Shown: positions 44,051 through 52,700 of the stretch, one piece after another | Layout: each line of letters starts with the position of its first letter | Position numbering within the stretch: the first letter of the stretch is position 1 | Assembly: GCF_015207425.1 (NCBI RefSeq) | Contig: NZ_JADEWZ010000011.1 | Span: forward strand, 62,001-126,000 | Length of the DNA: 64,000 nt | Source: Lusitaniella coriacea LEGE 07157 | GTDB taxonomy: Bacteria > Cyanobacteriota > Cyanobacteriia > Cyanobacteriales > Spirulinaceae | Direction of reading: 5' to 3' | Position numbers and translations under genes: made by a program | The notes under the pieces: generated by a model | The model's database searches: none | Told to the model about the DNA's origin: nothing | What the model saw: only the letters and a program-made list of their open reading frames with translations

Positions 44051-45145
44051 TCACTTAGGCGGTTTTTCGAGCTTAAGCTTAAGGGGTTCTCCAGGAACTG
44101 GTTGGGGAGATTGGGTTTTGGTTTCATCATCCGCCGAAATTTGCCTAACCTCATCAATGACGAAAATGAGTTTTAAGGGTCGTCCCATTTCTTGAACGAT
44201 CAACTCTTGTACCAATCCCACTTGTCTAGGCGTAATTTCTGGCGCATCATCTGAGTCTGTTGCATCGAGATCGATCAGAAGGTAGATAATTGGTACGGGT
44301 TTAGCAGACCAATTCACTCGCTTGTCTACTAGCTCAACACCTTCTTGGGAAATCGTAACGGTTTTGTTGCGGAGCGTTTTTTCAATTGCGGCTTGTAATC
44401 TTGCCTGTTGCAGGAGTTGTAGGAAATTGGCACCGAGGGGAAGGAATAACACCCCAGTGAAGGCGAGCGCTAACCCAAAAGAACGATTGGCTTTGGTATA
44501 ACCAAACCAGGTAAAGACAGTCATACAGGCGACAGTAATACCCAGGAGGTTGGTGAGATAGAGGAGGAAGGCTCCTTGGCTAAAAGACCAAACTTTTTGG
44601 GAAAATGCCAAACCGACAACGCACAGGGGTGGCATTAGTGCCACAGAAATTGCCGTTCCTGCGAGTGCGTCGCTAATTCCTTTGCGAATTTTGGCAAAAC
44701 CGCTAATCCCTCCAGCGGCAACGGCGATCCCTAAATCGACTAAGTTGGGTTGGGTTCGGGAGGTGATTTCCGAGCCAAAAGTGGGGATGTTCGCGATCGC
44801 GCCGATCAAACCAGAGAGTAAAATTGAGATCGCAGTTCCTGCTACAATCGCGATCGCGGCTTTGCGAAATAATCTTAAATTCCCTTCCAGCGCAGCAAAA
44901 GCTAAAGCGCGCAACGGTAACATCAACGGCGCAACTAACATCGCTCCAATAATCACTGCGGTGCTATTGCTAATCAGTCCAAACGTCGCAATCGCGCACG
45001 AACTCACCAACAAAACGATGTAGTTCGTATTCCAACTTCCGTCGATCTCAAATTCCCGATCTAACCGTTCGCTGTCTGCGTCGCTCGGCGGAACGGGGAA
45101 AACCTGACGAAGCGAGGAGAATTGGGGGGGGATCAATTGCCGCAT
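44051..45145 (-). CDS. DUF389 family membrane protein
   Basis: 364 residues with about eight transmembrane helices in the middle (YIVLLVSSCAIATFGLI; AVIIGAMLVAPLMLPLRALAF; AIAIVAGTAISILLSGLIG; and others). The block NSTAVIIGAMLVAPLMLPL is the DUF389 (TIGR00341) signature. Hydrophilic N- and C-terminal parts are cytoplasmic. Function is unknown. The next gene on the strand is a receiver protein, 44 bp upstream. Confidence 0.9.
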   Translation of the reverse strand: MRQLIPPQFSSLRQVFPVPPSDADSERLDREFEIDGSWNTNYIVLLVSSCAIATFGLISNSTAVIIGAMLVAPLMLPLRALAFAALEGNLRLFRKAAIAIVAGTAISILLSGLIGAIANIPTFGSEITSRTQPNLVDLGIAVAAGGISGFAKIRKGISDALAGTAISVALMPPLCVVGLAFSQKVWSFSQGAFLLYLTNLLGITVACMTVFTWFGYTKANRSFGLALAFTGVLFLPLGANFLQLLQQARLQAAIEKTLRNKTVTISQEGVELVDKRVNWSAKPVPIIYLLIDLDATDSDDAPEITPRQVGLVQELIVQEMGRPLKLIFVIDEVRQISADDETKTQSPQPVPGEPLKLKLEKPPK

Positions 45146-45189
45146 AAAGGTTGTATAGAAGTCAATATTCGCAGCTCAATCTCTCATCT

Positions 45190-45561
45190 CTACTCCTGTT
45201 GGAGCAACTTCCGCACCGTAATCCTTAATTCATCTGGCTTAAAAGGTTTCGCAATATAAGCATCCGCACCTTGTTTCATTCCCCAATAGCGGTCAAACTC
45301 TTCCCCTTTGCTCGTACACATCAAAACGGGGATATGACCGGTTGCTGGATTGTTCTTCAGCTTGCGACAAAACTCATAACCGTTCATCTGAGGCATTACA
45401 ACATCAGTAATCACCAAATCTGGTAACTTCGACTGGAGATAGGAAAACGCTTCCTCGCCATTACTTGCGACTGCTACAACCATTCCGCTATCTCTGAGTA
45501 GGGCGGCGATCATCTCTCTTTGGGAGGGACTGTCATCGACAACCAGAACATGATGACTCAT
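45190..45561 (-). CDS. Single-domain response regulator (PilH/CheY-like)
   Basis: 123 residues, receiver only. Acidic pocket DD at residues 9-10, phospho-acceptor Asp53 in ITDVVMPQMNGYEF, Thr/Ser in MCTSKG and Lys in AKPFKP. There is no output domain. It resembles the PilH/CheY-like regulators of cyanobacterial phototaxis and gliding, but no chemotaxis gene is nearby. It precedes the DUF389 gene on the same strand. Confidence 0.93.
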   Translation of the reverse strand: MSHHVLVVDDSPSQREMIAALLRDSGMVVAVASNGEEAFSYLQSKLPDLVITDVVMPQMNGYEFCRKLKNNPATGHIPVLMCTSKGEEFDRYWGMKQGADAYIAKPFKPDELRITVRKLLQQE

Positions 45562-45894
45562 AACGCTACTAGCTTAAATAGAAGGAATTTGTTGTAATGG
45601 ATAAGAATCAGATAGTTTGGGGTAAAGCGATGTTTTTTTCAACTTTCCCCTCACGAAAATCAATTAGATTCGATCCTCATCCTAAGTCATTCATTCCTAC
45701 CCTGTCCATCTCCAAGAGCGACAACCTTGATTTTTTAAGAAAGGTTAACGGAATTTCGACCCAGAATAAAGGGTTTCAAGCTCTATCCTTGTTGGGGTAG
45801 CTTCGATAGAAAGAGTCTTTCGCATAAAAGGGGATCGCTGGGGGTAAGATAGTGATGCTTTTCCATCCATTACTCTTCATTAACGTAGGTTGTC
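45562..45894. other. Intergenic stretch between divergent genes
   Basis: 333 bp between the receiver gene and the C4 membrane protein. A 67-codon frame here has no ribosome binding site and is dismissed. Promoters for both sides must lie here; nothing else is seen. Confidence 0.45.
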
Positions 45895-46188
45895 ATGCTA
45901 CAACTACTTTTCCCTTTAATTCGAGCAATCGAACCGTTTCTTGTCCCCTTTTGTTTTGTTTTGGCATGGGGATACGCGATCGCGTTAGTTTGGGGATTGA
46001 TTAGTATGGCTCGCGATGCAACAACCACAGCCAAGCGAATGCACGAAGTTCCCTGTACAACGTGTCGGTTTTTCACCGATAATTATCATCTCAAATGCTC
46101 CGTTCAACCGACAATTGCGGAAACCGAAGAAGCCATTGGCTGTCGAGATTATTCCCCTCAAAAATACTTTTTCTCCATCGATCGTTAA
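45895..46188 (+). CDS. Small membrane protein with four-cysteine motif
   Basis: 97 residues. One to two hydrophobic helices (LLFPLIRAIEPFLVPFCFVLAWGYAIALVWGLIS, about 4-37) followed by a cytoplasmic or thylakoid-side tail with CTTCRFFTDNYHLKCSV and GCRDYSP: four cysteines in a C-x2-C-x10-C-x15-C pattern that could bind zinc or an iron-sulfur cluster. Conserved-looking cyanobacterial protein of unknown function. Its TAA stop lies in a family B repeat end. Confidence 0.75.
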   Translation: MLQLLFPLIRAIEPFLVPFCFVLAWGYAIALVWGLISMARDATTTAKRMHEVPCTTCRFFTDNYHLKCSVQPTIAETEEAIGCRDYSPQKYFFSIDR

Positions 46189-46262
46189 GAGTAGCCCAAC
46201 TCAAATAATACGATGTCCGTGTCAATCCTCACTGAGAGCATTCAAGCGGATTTCGTATCACC
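46184..46262. repeat. Composite repeat: family B end plus family C end
   Basis: TTAAGAGTAGCCCAA (46184-46198) matches the left end of the element at 49093. It is followed by GTGTCAATCCTCACTGAGAG and CGGATTTCGTATCACCC, the family C end. The stop of the preceding gene (TAA, 46186-46188) lies inside the first element end. Confidence 0.45.
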
Positions 46263-46265
46263 CCG

Positions 46266-48845
46266 TTACTCCGAAGGTGCGGGTTGAGCAGGGGCAGGGG
46301 CAGAAGGAGGAGCTTTTTTCGGTTTTTTGATCTCTGGAATGGGAGCCGGTGCAGGTGCGGGTGCAGGAGCAGGAGGAGCCGCTTTAGGAGGCGGTGCAGA
46401 CTGCCGAGGTGCGGGTGCGGGTGCAGAGCGCTGTCTGGGGGGAGAACTGCTTCTTGATGGACTAGAGCTGCGATTCCGGCTACCGCTACTACGACTCCCG
46501 CTACTGCCACTACTGCGACTGCCGCTACTGCGATTTCCACTACTGCGACTACGACTCCCGCTACTGCTACCGGAATTTCCGCCAGAACTACGGGAACGGC
46601 GGCGGCGACTTCCACTGCTCGAGCCGCTACTCTCTGAATTAGAACGCTTTTTCTTTTTGTAGTAAGCTCGCTTGGGTTTGATTGGCTTCGCTTTAATCGA
46701 ACCTTCGCGCCCTTCTACTTTATCGGGACGTTTGGGAAAGTCTTCTTCTGGCAGCCACTCGATTGCATTCACCATGAATTTGCGCCAAACTGCCGCCGCC
46801 GAGCTACTTGTTCCCCAGGTGGGATCGTTGTCATCATTTCCCAACCAAACCCCAGCCACCAATTGTGGGACGTAGCCCACAAACCAAAGGTCGCGCGATT
46901 CGTCTGTTGTGCCTGTTTTTCCCGCAGCAGGTCGCCCGATTTGAGCCGCCTTTCCCGTTCCTTGGGTAATAACGCCGCGCAGAATCCAGGTCATGATTGC
47001 CGTAGAGTCTTCATCTAGCGCCTTTTCTGATTTGAAGTCATTGTGGTAAATGACTTCGCCGTCGCGATTGATAATGCGACGAATGCCGTGAGGTTTCCAA
47101 TAAACGCCTTTATTGGCAAGGGTTCCATAGGCGCTGGTGAGTTCGAGTAAATTGACCTCCGACGCACCGAGGGCGAGAGAGTAGGTGGATTTGAGTTCGG
47201 ACTCAACCCCCATTTTTTCGGCTATTTTAATCGTTGGATCCCAACCGACCTGAATCAGCGTCCGCACGGCGGGAATGTTGCGGGAATAAACGAGCGCATC
47301 TTTGAGAGAAATCCATCCCCGATAATCGTCGTCGTAATTTTTGGGCGTGTAACCATCAACGGTGTAGGGATCGTCGCGCAGTCCACGGTAGGGGGAAAAT
47401 CCTGCCGCGATCGCGGTAGCATAAACAAAGGTCTTAAAGGTCGAACCGGGCTGGCGTTGCGCCTGGGTAACGCGATTGAATTGTCCGTTTTCGTCTTTAT
47501 CGGAATAGTCTTTTCCCCCCACCATTGCTCGAATCTCTCCGTTGCGAGGATCGATTGCCACCAGGGCGGCTTGGGTGAAGTTCTGGTAGCTGCCGTAGGT
47601 TTCAATTCCCTGTTCGACGGCTTTTTCCGCCGCATTTTGCCAACTGGGGTGCAGCGTTGTCTCGACCACAATTCCCCCGGCATTGAGTTGTTGGGGCGAG
47701 AGGTATTTGGGCAGTTCTTTTTGAATATAATCGGCGAAGTAGGGGTCTGTACGGGAGAGGCGTTTCGGCTGTTTGGGATCGACAATTAAAGGGGACGCGA
47801 TCGCGGCTTTGGCTTGAGCGGGGGTGATAAACTCTTCTTTTTCCATTCGCTCTAACACCAGATTGCGCCGTTTCAGGGCTTTTTCCTTATTCTCCAGGGG
47901 AGAGTAGTTACTGGGTGCTGGCGTAATTCCTGCAATCGTCGCCGCCTCAGCAATCGTGAGATCCCGAACGGGTTTGCCAAAATAAATCCACGAGGCATCC
48001 GCTACTCCATAGGCTCCCGAACCCAAATACACCAAATTCAGGTAGTATTCCAGAATCTCATCTTTGGAGTATTGATTCTCGATTTTTTGAGCGAGGCGAA
48101 CTTCCCGAAGTTTTCGCCAAATCCGACGCTCCTGGTTGAGAAAGACGATTCGAGCGAGCTGTTGCGTAATCGTACTTCCCCCTTCAACCACATCCCCCGC
48201 TCTCAGGTTAGCCACTGCTGCCCGCACGACTCCCCAATAGTCAACGCCGCCATGCTTTGGGAAGCGCCGATCCTCAATGGCAATAAAGGCTTCAGTGAGG
48301 GTGTCGGGAATTTGTTTGATATCTAGAACTTCGTGGCTCACCGGGCCCATTTCTTGAATTGCCGAACCATCCACTGCTTTAATGGTTATCGTCCCTTCGC
48401 GAGCGAAAGTGCTTAATTCTTCTGCTGAGGTGGGCAAACTCGCTTCTAATTTCTGCCAACCGACTCCCAGCGCGATCGCGCCGCCTCCCGCACCCAACAG
48501 CAGCCAAAACCACAACCGCCGATGAATTTTGTACTCGCCAAACAAAAACAGCAGCGACAATCCTAAGCGACGAGCCAGTACTTGGTAGGGTGGGGTAGAT
48601 CTGCGCCGAAGTTTTTTGGGGGGTTCTGAAGCGTTTTGAATCTCCCCTGCCGCTTCTGGGCTGGGTTCAGAAGTGACTGCTGGGTTTTGCACCAACGTCT
48701 TTGGGTTCTCCTGGGACGTGCCAGCATCTTTTTCTAACTCGCCAGAATTGGATTCGATGTTGCTAGAATTTGTCTCTAACTCACCAGAATTTAGGCGATC
48801 GGCTTGATTTTCCCGATCTTTTGGGTTGCGGATGAACTTTGACAC
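46266..48845 (-). CDS. Class A penicillin-binding protein (PBP1A type)
   Basis: 859 residues. A cytoplasmic Pro/Glu-rich N-terminus (1-105) leads to a membrane anchor (LWFWLLLGAGGGAIALGVGW, about 107-126). The glycosyltransferase domain has EDRRFPKHGGVD, GGSTITQQLARI and REVRLAQKIE. The transpeptidase domain has the SxxK motif in QPGSTFKTF, SRN in YSRNIPA and KTGTT. A C-terminal Ser/Gly/Arg-rich tail then Pro/Ala-rich end (about 720-859) is low-complexity and probably extends through the cell wall. It polymerises and cross-links peptidoglycan at the plasma membrane. Monocistronic. Confidence 0.93.
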   Translation of the reverse strand: MSKFIRNPKDRENQADRLNSGELETNSSNIESNSGELEKDAGTSQENPKTLVQNPAVTSEPSPEAAGEIQNASEPPKKLRRRSTPPYQVLARRLGLSLLFLFGEYKIHRRLWFWLLLGAGGGAIALGVGWQKLEASLPTSAEELSTFAREGTITIKAVDGSAIQEMGPVSHEVLDIKQIPDTLTEAFIAIEDRRFPKHGGVDYWGVVRAAVANLRAGDVVEGGSTITQQLARIVFLNQERRIWRKLREVRLAQKIENQYSKDEILEYYLNLVYLGSGAYGVADASWIYFGKPVRDLTIAEAATIAGITPAPSNYSPLENKEKALKRRNLVLERMEKEEFITPAQAKAAIASPLIVDPKQPKRLSRTDPYFADYIQKELPKYLSPQQLNAGGIVVETTLHPSWQNAAEKAVEQGIETYGSYQNFTQAALVAIDPRNGEIRAMVGGKDYSDKDENGQFNRVTQAQRQPGSTFKTFVYATAIAAGFSPYRGLRDDPYTVDGYTPKNYDDDYRGWISLKDALVYSRNIPAVRTLIQVGWDPTIKIAEKMGVESELKSTYSLALGASEVNLLELTSAYGTLANKGVYWKPHGIRRIINRDGEVIYHNDFKSEKALDEDSTAIMTWILRGVITQGTGKAAQIGRPAAGKTGTTDESRDLWFVGYVPQLVAGVWLGNDDNDPTWGTSSSAAAVWRKFMVNAIEWLPEEDFPKRPDKVEGREGSIKAKPIKPKRAYYKKKKRSNSESSGSSSGSRRRRSRSSGGNSGSSSGSRSRSSGNRSSGSRSSGSSGSRSSGSRNRSSSPSRSSSPPRQRSAPAPAPRQSAPPPKAAPPAPAPAPAPAPIPEIKKPKKAPPSAPAPAQPAPSE

Positions 48846-49092
48846 GCTAGCTCCTCATTGAAACCAAAAATCACCCAGTTGTTGAATAGCGCTCGACTAT
48901 TAAGATGGATGGATCGTCTCTTATCAGCAGACAAAAATGAGTTTTAACTCTTTTTCATTGTTGCTTATTGTATGCGCTTGTTCCAAAATCCGAACGAAAT
49001 TTTCTTAATTTTTTCTTGTTAATTCCCTGGATAAAGGGCGCTTTAGATTAAGAAAAGTTATGATCGCAGTCTTTTAGGGGAACGGGATCTCC
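48846..49092. other. Intergenic stretch before the PBP gene
   Basis: AT-rich DNA that must hold the PBP promoter; no further signal recognised. A family B element begins at 49093. Confidence 0.45.
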
Positions 49093-49250
49093 TTAAGAGT
49101 AGCCCAAGAAAAAAGTTGTTCGATCGCGTCAGACAGATGGGGAGAGGTCGGAACGTCTCTGAGGTTTCCTCAGACGACGCAAGCCGACCTAGGGGGAGCT
49201 GGGGTGAGGAAGAGACGGCGTGGGATAGTTTATTGATTGCAGTACTCTAA
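49093..49250. repeat. MITE-like element, family B, copy 2
   Basis: About 158 bp, TTAAGAGTAGCCCAAG on the left and AGTACTCTAA on the right. It shares AAAAAGTTGTTCGATCGCGT and GTGGGATAGTTTATTGATTG-type blocks with copy 1 (inverted). An extra inner hairpin (GTCTCTGAGG and CCTCAGAC) explains the longer length. It ends 6 bp from the stop of the proA-like gene. Confidence 0.6.
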
Positions 49251-49255
49251 TGGAG

Positions 49256-50524
49256 TTAGAATCGGCGATCGCCTTGAACGACTTGCTTGAGAGTCGTGAG
49301 GGTTTCTAAACCCACCAAACCGCGACGGTGACCTTTTTGATTGGACATTCCTAAAAAAATCGAATCGCCCCGTTGGGGGTGGCGAGAAAAGCGCGGCGTT
49401 GTGTTGATATAGACCAAAGCGCTATCAATTTTTTGGGCGAACTGACGGCTCTCATGGTAGGATTCGGTGACCAAACAGTCGGCATGGCTGCTGCTGTAGC
49501 GATTCATCCACGCGATCGCGCGATCGATTCCTTCGACAAATTTAAACGCCACAATCTTATCCAAATAGGACGTACTCCATTCGCTCTCATCCGCTAAACT
49601 CAAGCGGTCGGGATAGGCTTCGACGGTCAGTGCGTCGCCGCGCAGCTCAAATCCCTGTTCCTGCAAACTACTCAACAGTCGGTTCACGGTTGTGGGTTTT
49701 TGTTGCTGGGAGATCAAAACCTTTTCGACCGCATTAACCGGGTCGGGTTCGCTGGCGTGGCTGTCAATAATCATCCAACGCGCCATATCCAAATCCCCAC
49801 TTTCCGACCAATACAGATAGCAATTACCCATTGCAGATTTGAGGACGGGAGCGGTTGCGCAACTCATTACTTGTTTGACCAAGCTAGGACGACCGTAGGG
49901 AATAACCAAGTTGAGATACTGATCTTGGGTTACGAGGTCTTTAATGGACGAGCCTTGGTCGGCGTGAAGCATTTCCAGACAGCCACTGGGCAAATCTGCC
50001 TCCTCTAGAGCAGCGTGTAAGGCTTGTTGAATTGCGGTGTTAGAATGACTCGCTTCGCTACTGCCGCGTAAGATCAAGCTATTTCCGGTTTTAATGCATA
50101 AACCTGCCGCGATCGCGCCCAGTTCGGGAAAAGCTTCATAAATCAGGGCAATCACCCCCAAAGGCATCAATTGACAGTAAGTTTGCGAGCGTTCCAGTTG
50201 GTAAGGCGCATTCATCACCCGCAGGCTGGGGTCCGACAACTCGCTCAGGCGACGCAGAATTTGGATGGCGGCTTGGAGTCGTTCGGGGGTCAGTTTCAAC
50301 CACTCTAAAATCAGGTCGGGAACCGCCATTTCCCGACTCATTTCCAAATCCAAAGTATTGGCTTCTAAGATTTCTTCTCGCGAATTCTCTAAAGCCTTTG
50401 CCATTGCCAGGATGCCGCGATTGCGATCGTTTCCTTTGAGCGTTGCTAATTCTAAGGAGGCGTGGTAAGTGCGCTGAATAACCGCGAGGGTGCGCTCGGA
50501 AGAGTCGTAATTGTCAGATACCAT
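49256..50524 (-). CDS. proA: Divergent ProA-like glutamate-5-semialdehyde dehydrogenase
   Basis: 422 residues. The aldehyde-dehydrogenase-like fold of gamma-glutamyl phosphate reductase is evident: GVIALIYEAFPELGAIAAGLCIKTGNSLILRG, a Cys in SAMGNCYLYWSE at the position of the catalytic cysteine, and the end VYINTTPRFSRHPQRGDSIFLGMSNQKGHRRG. Several segments differ from the common ProA (for instance EAFPE in place of EARPD, and a GDSIFLGMSNQ in place of GLGAEIGISTQ). Function as proline-pathway reductase is likely but a paralog with another substrate is possible. Confidence 0.8.
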   Translation of the reverse strand: MVSDNYDSSERTLAVIQRTYHASLELATLKGNDRNRGILAMAKALENSREEILEANTLDLEMSREMAVPDLILEWLKLTPERLQAAIQILRRLSELSDPSLRVMNAPYQLERSQTYCQLMPLGVIALIYEAFPELGAIAAGLCIKTGNSLILRGSSEASHSNTAIQQALHAALEEADLPSGCLEMLHADQGSSIKDLVTQDQYLNLVIPYGRPSLVKQVMSCATAPVLKSAMGNCYLYWSESGDLDMARWMIIDSHASEPDPVNAVEKVLISQQQKPTTVNRLLSSLQEQGFELRGDALTVEAYPDRLSLADESEWSTSYLDKIVAFKFVEGIDRAIAWMNRYSSSHADCLVTESYHESRQFAQKIDSALVYINTTPRFSRHPQRGDSIFLGMSNQKGHRRGLVGLETLTTLKQVVQGDRRF

Positions 50525-50531
50525 TTTGCTG

Positions 50532-50942
50532 TTAACGCCGATAGGATAACCAGAGTAGAAAAAGAGGAAAGCACGCGATCGCGATCGCTAAGATGATTGA
50601 GACAATAGGCACTTGTAGGTTGAAACGGTCTAAAGACAAGAAGAACAGAAGGAGCAAAAGTATCCCGATGATCCCGATTAATGCCACCAGCAGGTACCGA
50701 TCTCCCCGGCGAACGCGGGCTTTAATCCAACGCTTACCCGTCCAACGCCAAGAGCGTTTATAGGGGTAGGTTGTTGAGAGTTGTTCGAGGGCGCGATTTT
50801 TATCCTCTAGGACAAAGATTTGCTGGCAGCGATTGCAGCCTAAAGCTTCCGTTAGCGCAATGGCGCTCAACGTTCCTCGCCGACAGGAGGGACAAGGATA
50901 CGCCTGGTTTAAATCGATCTTATGAGCTTGCTGAGGTGGCAC
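50532..50942 (-). CDS. Membrane protein with zinc ribbon
   Basis: 136 residues. An N-terminal zinc ribbon with CPSC (17-20) and CNRC (36-39), a basic middle part (YKRSWRWTGKRWIKARVRRG) and two C-terminal transmembrane helices (LLVALIGIIGILLLLLFFLS and IVSIILAIAIACFPLFLL). The gene lies 7 bp upstream of the proA-like gene, so they are probably cotranscribed. Function unknown. Confidence 0.78.
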   Translation of the reverse strand: MPPQQAHKIDLNQAYPCPSCRRGTLSAIALTEALGCNRCQQIFVLEDKNRALEQLSTTYPYKRSWRWTGKRWIKARVRRGDRYLLVALIGIIGILLLLLFFLSLDRFNLQVPIVSIILAIAIACFPLFLLWLSYRR

Positions 50943-51219
50943 AAGGAATTCAAAAAAAAGTTTTAACCCAAAACCCGATCGCGGACTTTAATGATTTTAG
51001 CGATTTCGTTTTGCGAACCGTGCAACAACATTTTGGGACAATTGTTCGTCTATTTGAGATTAAACTTTGCTCCCTCCTAACGAATGGGAAAAACCCTTTC
51101 AAAAGGCTAAAGTCATTCTACCACTGCCAAACTGAGGGTGTCGGGTCGGGAGCGCCTTAGTTAGGGCTGACACGGGGACACGGGGAAGGGGAGACGGGGT
51201 GACACGGTGACATCGCGCA

Positions 51220-52431
51220 CTATCTACAAAACTTTTCCACGCAACGCACAAATAGCTCTACGCCCATTCCTAACGCCGTTTCATCGAAATTAAAACGGGG
51301 ATGGTGGTGGGGATAGGCTAAATCTTTTGCCGGATTGGCAGAACCCACAAAGAAATAACACCCCGGCACTTCTTGCAGGAAAAAGGACATATCTTCGCCC
51401 CCCATTGTCTGGCATTCCGGAACGACCCCCAAAGGCGTTTCTACCACCTCCGTTGCCACAGAACGCACCAATTCCGCAATCTGTGCATCATTAATGACGG
51501 GGGGATAGAGTTGCCAATAATCCAACTCGTAGGTTGCGCCGTGACTTTGGCAAATTCCCGCAATAATTTGCTCGACGCGCTTGCCAATATAAGTTTCGAG
51601 TTCTGGGTTAAAGTAGCGTGCGGTTCCACTCATCCAAGCAGTATCGGCAATGACATTATGGGCGGTTCCCGCGTGGAATTCGCCCACAGTAACCACCGCA
51701 GAGTCGATAGGGCTGACATTACGAGCGACAATGGTTTGTAGGGCATTGACGACTTGAGCGCCTAGGAGGACGGAATCGGTCGTTTGGTGGGGCATTGCGC
51801 CGTGTCCCCCCTTGCCGAAAATCGTACATCGGAACAGTTCTACCGCAGCCATTAACGCCCCGGTTCGCACGCCAATTTGCCCCAAGGATAAGTTATTCCA
51901 TAGGTGCAGTCCGATGATGGCATCCACATCGGGATTTTTTAGAACGCCCGCTTCGATCATTGGTTTTGCGCCGCCAGGCCCTTCTTCGGCGGGTTGAAAA
52001 ATAATTTTTATGGTTCCATTGAAGGTATTGCGGTGTTGAGAGAGATAATAGGCAGTACCGAGCGCGATCGCGGTATGTCCGTCATGACCGCAAGCGTGCA
52101 TGATTCCGTCGTGTTGCGAGCGGTACGACACGTCATTGGCTTCCTGAATGGGTAAAGCATCCATATCGGCGCGAATGGCGAGGACTTTTCCCGGTTGCTT
52201 CCCTTCAATGGTGGCGACAATTCCGGTTTTTGCAATTTCGGTTTGATGGTCAATTCCCCATTCCCGTAACTTACTGTGGATGAACTCGGCGGTGAGTTTT
52301 TCTTTGAAACCCAGTTCGGGACGTTGATGGAGGTGTCTGCGCCACTGAACGAGTTGCTCTTGTAGGGTGCGAATGTCTAAGCGAATTTGCGAAAGATTGA
52401 CCGCATTCGGCGTTGGAATTGTAGAAATCAT
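51220..52431 (-). CDS. M20 family amidohydrolase/aminoacylase
   Basis: 403 residues. Metal-binding motifs are MDALPIQEANDVSY and HACGHDGHTAIALG, PAEEGPGGAKPMIEAG, and the C-terminal TMGGEDMSFFLQ and HHHPRFNFDE. This family hydrolyses N-acyl amino acids (or IAA-amino acid conjugates) with two metal ions in the cytoplasm. Exact substrate unknown. Monocistronic. Confidence 0.93.
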   Translation of the reverse strand: MISTIPTPNAVNLSQIRLDIRTLQEQLVQWRRHLHQRPELGFKEKLTAEFIHSKLREWGIDHQTEIAKTGIVATIEGKQPGKVLAIRADMDALPIQEANDVSYRSQHDGIMHACGHDGHTAIALGTAYYLSQHRNTFNGTIKIIFQPAEEGPGGAKPMIEAGVLKNPDVDAIIGLHLWNNLSLGQIGVRTGALMAAVELFRCTIFGKGGHGAMPHQTTDSVLLGAQVVNALQTIVARNVSPIDSAVVTVGEFHAGTAHNVIADTAWMSGTARYFNPELETYIGKRVEQIIAGICQSHGATYELDYWQLYPPVINDAQIAELVRSVATEVVETPLGVVPECQTMGGEDMSFFLQEVPGCYFFVGSANPAKDLAYPHHHPRFNFDETALGMGVELFVRCVEKFCR

Positions 52432-52700
52432 TATGATGAAAAGCTCAAATTAACAGCAAAATTTAATGGAGATTGTTTAAGGCGACGATCGCCATCTTAC
52501 CGAACATCTTTTGTCGCCTATGTGAGTGCTTACAGAATCGAAAGATTAGGGCTGTGGCTTAAGGCAATACAGAGCGTCTAATCGCCAATTTGAATGTGTT
52601 TTAGCTTATCCCGAAATATAGTGGGGCTTAGACTGATGATTTTTCTGTATGTCCGTGTTATCGTTCGGCTTCTAAGTGTCCAAAAACCCTTTTCCCTATA

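Noticed and set aside
45597..45800. 67-codon frame between the receiver gene and the C4 membrane gene
   Set aside because: No Shine-Dalgarno, unusual composition, and no recognisable protein features.
46229..46662. Ala/Val- and Gly/Leu-rich frames over the end of the PBP gene
   Set aside because: They are shadows of the low-complexity Ser/Gly/Arg and Pro/Ala tail of the penicillin-binding protein.
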